Below are positions 5,500 through 6,732 of a DNA stretch of 6,732 nt, in pieces. The notes under the pieces were generated by a model that did not search any database, had not been told where the DNA came from, and saw nothing but the letters and a program-made list of their open reading frames with translations. Both the position numbers and the translations under genes were made by a program. Numbering within the stretch: the first letter of the stretch is position 1; each line of letters opens with the position of its first letter. The stretch comes from Bacillota bacterium (GTDB taxonomy: Bacteria; Bacillota; Bacilli; Alicyclobacillales; SLC66): NCBI GenBank assembly GCA_021820825.1, contig JAKADD010000137.1, positions 1-6,732 on the forward strand. The letters are read 5' to 3'.

Positions 5500-5508
5500 T
5501 GCTATACT
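5500..5508 (+). promoter_or_regulatory. Extended -10 promoter for the aminoglycoside-enzyme genes
   Basis: TGCTATACT carries the extended -10 signature TGn followed by TATACT (5503-5508, five of six to TATAAT). No good -35 is seen near 5480-5486, which extended -10 promoters tolerate. Transcription would start near 5515, giving a leader of about 205 nt before the phosphotransferase ATG. Confidence 0.45.
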
Positions 5509-5514
5509 GAGAAA

Positions 5515-5720
5515 TGGGTTCGCCAGAAAGAGGTCAGGAGGGAAGCCGGGTGTTACCCGATATAGGGACCGGAACAAACCCCTGTGCGGTGGAGCGGATG
5601 CCAACATCGTTTGACGCGGCGAAAGAGAAATGACACGATGAGGGCGGTATCATCCAGTTGCGGGCTCGGACATGACTTGGCCTTCTCCGGAACGTGAGTT
5701 GCTCAGGGAGGTTGAATGGA
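5515..5720 (+). promoter_or_regulatory. Structured leader with two mini-ORFs upstream of the phosphotransferase
   Basis: Hand pairing finds CGGGT-GTT-ACCCG (5547-5559), AGGG (5564-5567) with CCCT (5580-5583), an outer helix GGATG (5596-5600) with CATCC (5651-5655) enclosing CATCGT (5605-5610) with ACGATG (5635-5640), and finally TCTCC (5684-5688) with GGAGG (5707-5711), which would mask the aph ribosome binding site around an inner TGAG-TTG-CTCA. Two mini-ORFs lie in it: 5598-5633 (MPTSFDAAKEK) and, 4 nt later, 5638-5697 (MRAVSSSCGLGHDLAFSGT). Their start codons sit within the two nested helices, and the second stop lies in the last hairpin. The mini-ORF ribosome binding sites are poor. I recognise no named riboswitch family; a fragment of some other structured RNA such as a group II intron is possible but no domain V is seen. 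Confidence 0.4.
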
Positions 5721-6506
5721 ATGAGCTTGGCCGCAGATCTGCCGGAGCGCATTCGCTCCTGTGTGTCCGATTACGCGGCGGAGGAGATTCGGATCGGTGA
5801 ATCTGGCGCGACGGTGTACCGCTTGACGCATGCGGATAAACCAAGTCTATACTTGAAAATCGACCGCAGCGGGTCCGGGATTGGCGGCTCCGAGAATCAA
5901 GTCATGCGGTGGTTGAAGGGGAAAATTCGAGTGCCGGAGGTCCTTCAATGTGTCCGTTCAGGCGAGGTAAGGTTCCTGCTCATGACAGCGGTTGAGGGCC
6001 TCCCGTCATATGATTCTGGCTTACGCCAGAATATTCCCCAGTTGATCACGGCGTTAGCCCGTGGATTGAGAGAGTTTCATCAGTTGAACGCAAAGGGGTG
6101 TCCATTTCATCAGGACATCGATCGGCTTCTCCAGCAAGCCGAAAAGCGCGTTGCAACTGGACTCGTCGATGTGGATGACTTGCAACGAAAGGAACCTGGG
6201 CGCACTCCGGGCGGGTTATTGCAAGAATTACAGCAACTGATTCCTGCCCAGGGCGAGACCGTGGTGGCGCACGGAGATTTCTGCATGCCCAATATTTTGA
6301 TGAAAGAGGGAGCGGTGAGCGGATTTATCGACCTCGGCGATGTGGCCGTCGCCGATCCGTACGTAGATCTTGTGGCGATGAAATTCAGCTTGCGCCTGAA
6401 TCGCTTTGACAGCGAGTGGTTCGCCCAGTTTGTGAGCGACTACGGGATTTCCGAGTTGGACCGGGAGCGACTGCGTTTTTATGAACTGTTGCGATCGCTG
6501 GTCTGA
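5721..6506 (+). CDS. APH(3')-like aminoglycoside phosphotransferase
   Basis: A 261-residue kinase-fold protein of the APH family, which inactivates aminoglycosides by ATP-dependent phosphorylation; APH(3') enzymes are about 264 residues. Visible parts are the nucleotide-binding lysine K46 (YLKI), E58 in the following helix (SENQVMRWL), LLMTAVEGLPSYD (86-98) as the hinge region, the catalytic loop HGDFCMPN (184-191) with D186 and N191, and the metal-binding FIDLGDVAVADPYVDL (202-217) with D204. The order and the C-terminal FYELL match APH(3') closely, so it looks complete. The start is ATG 5721, because GGGAGG lies 9 nt before it; the in-frame GTG at 5694 would place the ribosome binding site inside the gene. 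An AAC(6')-like gene follows 52 bp later. Real substrate range is unknown; relatives in environmental bacteria may act on other small molecules. Confidence 0.85.
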   Translation: MSLAADLPERIRSCVSDYAAEEIRIGESGATVYRLTHADKPSLYLKIDRSGSGIGGSENQVMRWLKGKIRVPEVLQCVRSGEVRFLLMTAVEGLPSYDSGLRQNIPQLITALARGLREFHQLNAKGCPFHQDIDRLLQQAEKRVATGLVDVDDLQRKEPGRTPGGLLQELQQLIPAQGETVVAHGDFCMPNILMKEGAVSGFIDLGDVAVADPYVDLVAMKFSLRLNRFDSEWFAQFVSDYGISELDRERLRFYELLRSLV

Positions 6507-6558
6507 CGCTGACTTGCCGTCGAACCCACGAAACAATTCGCACAAGGGGGCTGTTGGT

Positions 6559-6732
6559 GTGAGTGTTCTGTTCAACGGGAATGAACTCTCCGTCCGTCGC
6601 ATGTCAGCAGACGATTATCCGCAGATGGCCACATGGCTCAGCGATCCTCGGGTGCTCGAATTCTACGAGGGGCGGGATAGACCACACGACCTGCGAAGGG
6701 TTCAGCAGGAATTTGGAAAAAAGTTGGATGAC
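6559..6732 (+). CDS. AAC(6')-like GNAT acetyltransferase, N-terminal part
   Basis: An open frame from GTG 6559 to the window edge, 58 codons. The GTG is chosen because AAGGGGG lies 8 nt upstream; the internal ATG at 6601 (codon 15) has no such site. The start LSVRRMSADDYPQMATWLSD followed by RVLEFYEGRD resembles AAC(6') aminoglycoside 6'-N-acetyltransferases of the type found in the N-terminal half of the bifunctional AAC(6')-APH(2'') enzyme, which carry I-R-x-x-x-x-D-D-x-P-x-M-x-x-W-L-x-D and RVLEFY-x-GRD in the same places. Such enzymes use acetyl-CoA to modify the drug. The acetyl-CoA-binding motif lies beyond the window, so completeness is unknown. It lies 52 bp after the phosphotransferase with no terminator between, so co-transcription is likely. 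Confidence 0.75.
   Translation, partial: MSVLFNGNELSVRRMSADDYPQMATWLSDPRVLEFYEGRDRPHDLRRVQQEFGKKLDD

Noticed and set aside
5550..5559. T-box-like reading of GGGTGTTACCCG
   Set aside because: The conserved T-box core (GGGTGG-ACCGCG), specifier stem and terminator/antiterminator are absent; it is simply a 5-bp hairpin, and the downstream gene is not an aminoacylation or amino acid gene.
5534..5752. 72-codon minus-strand frame in the aph leader
   Set aside because: No ribosome binding site, no recognisable motif, and it overlaps the start of the phosphotransferase gene; the segment is better explained as a structured plus-strand leader.
6228..6602. 124-codon minus-strand frame opposite the phosphotransferase
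   Set aside because: It is antisense to the catalytic HGD and metal-binding region of the kinase and is a shadow.

Overview
The window looks like ordinary chromosome of a fairly GC-rich member of the Bacillota. An Alicyclobacillus / Effusibacillus / Tumebacillus-like background is my inference; no marker gene fixes it. The reasons are the strong AGGAGG-type ribosome binding sites before almost every gene, frequent GTG starts, sigma-A-like promoters in short AT-rich spacers, and Gram-positive-type aminoglycoside-modifying enzyme families at the right end.

Layout. (1) Positions 3-230 (+) are the C-terminal end of a SIMPL/DUF541 protein, closed by a hairpin at 252-287 that probably also stops the facing operon. 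(2) Positions 1859-325 (-) are a two-gene operon: a short membrane protein that looks like an internally deleted APC permease, then a HisC-family PLP aminotransferase. Its likely promoter lies in the AT-rich divergent spacer. (3) Positions 2043-3044 (+) encode a D-2-hydroxyacid dehydrogenase with an intact Arg-Glu-His triad. (4) Positions 4122-3079 (-) hold a DinB-family protein followed by a NUDIX hydrolase, under a promoter with a perfect TATAAT. (5) Positions 4208-4718 contain no convincing gene, but hold a near-perfect 22-bp inverted repeat flanked by a 12-bp direct repeat (a possible small mobile or dispersed repeat) and two weak small ORFs. (6) Positions 5326-4719 (-) are a complete type II toxin-antitoxin pair (Phd/YefM antitoxin, VapC-type PIN toxin) with overlapping reading frames and an operator-like palindrome on its own -10 box. 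(7) From about 5500 to the right edge (+) is the most interesting part: an extended -10 promoter, a roughly 200-nt leader with nested helices and two tandem mini-ORFs, an APH(3')-like aminoglycoside phosphotransferase, and the start of an AAC(6')-like acetyltransferase.

How the genes work together. The HisC-like aminotransferase and the dehydrogenase are metabolic genes sharing a divergent control region. The DinB/NUDIX pair is probably housekeeping or stress-related. The toxin-antitoxin pair is a self-regulated module. The APH-like and AAC-like genes form a plausible aminoglycoside-modifying operon. Its leader can be drawn so that both mini-ORF start codons and the aph ribosome binding site lie in helices, as would be expected for translational attenuation. 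That last point is inference from hand-drawn pairings, not a demonstrated system.
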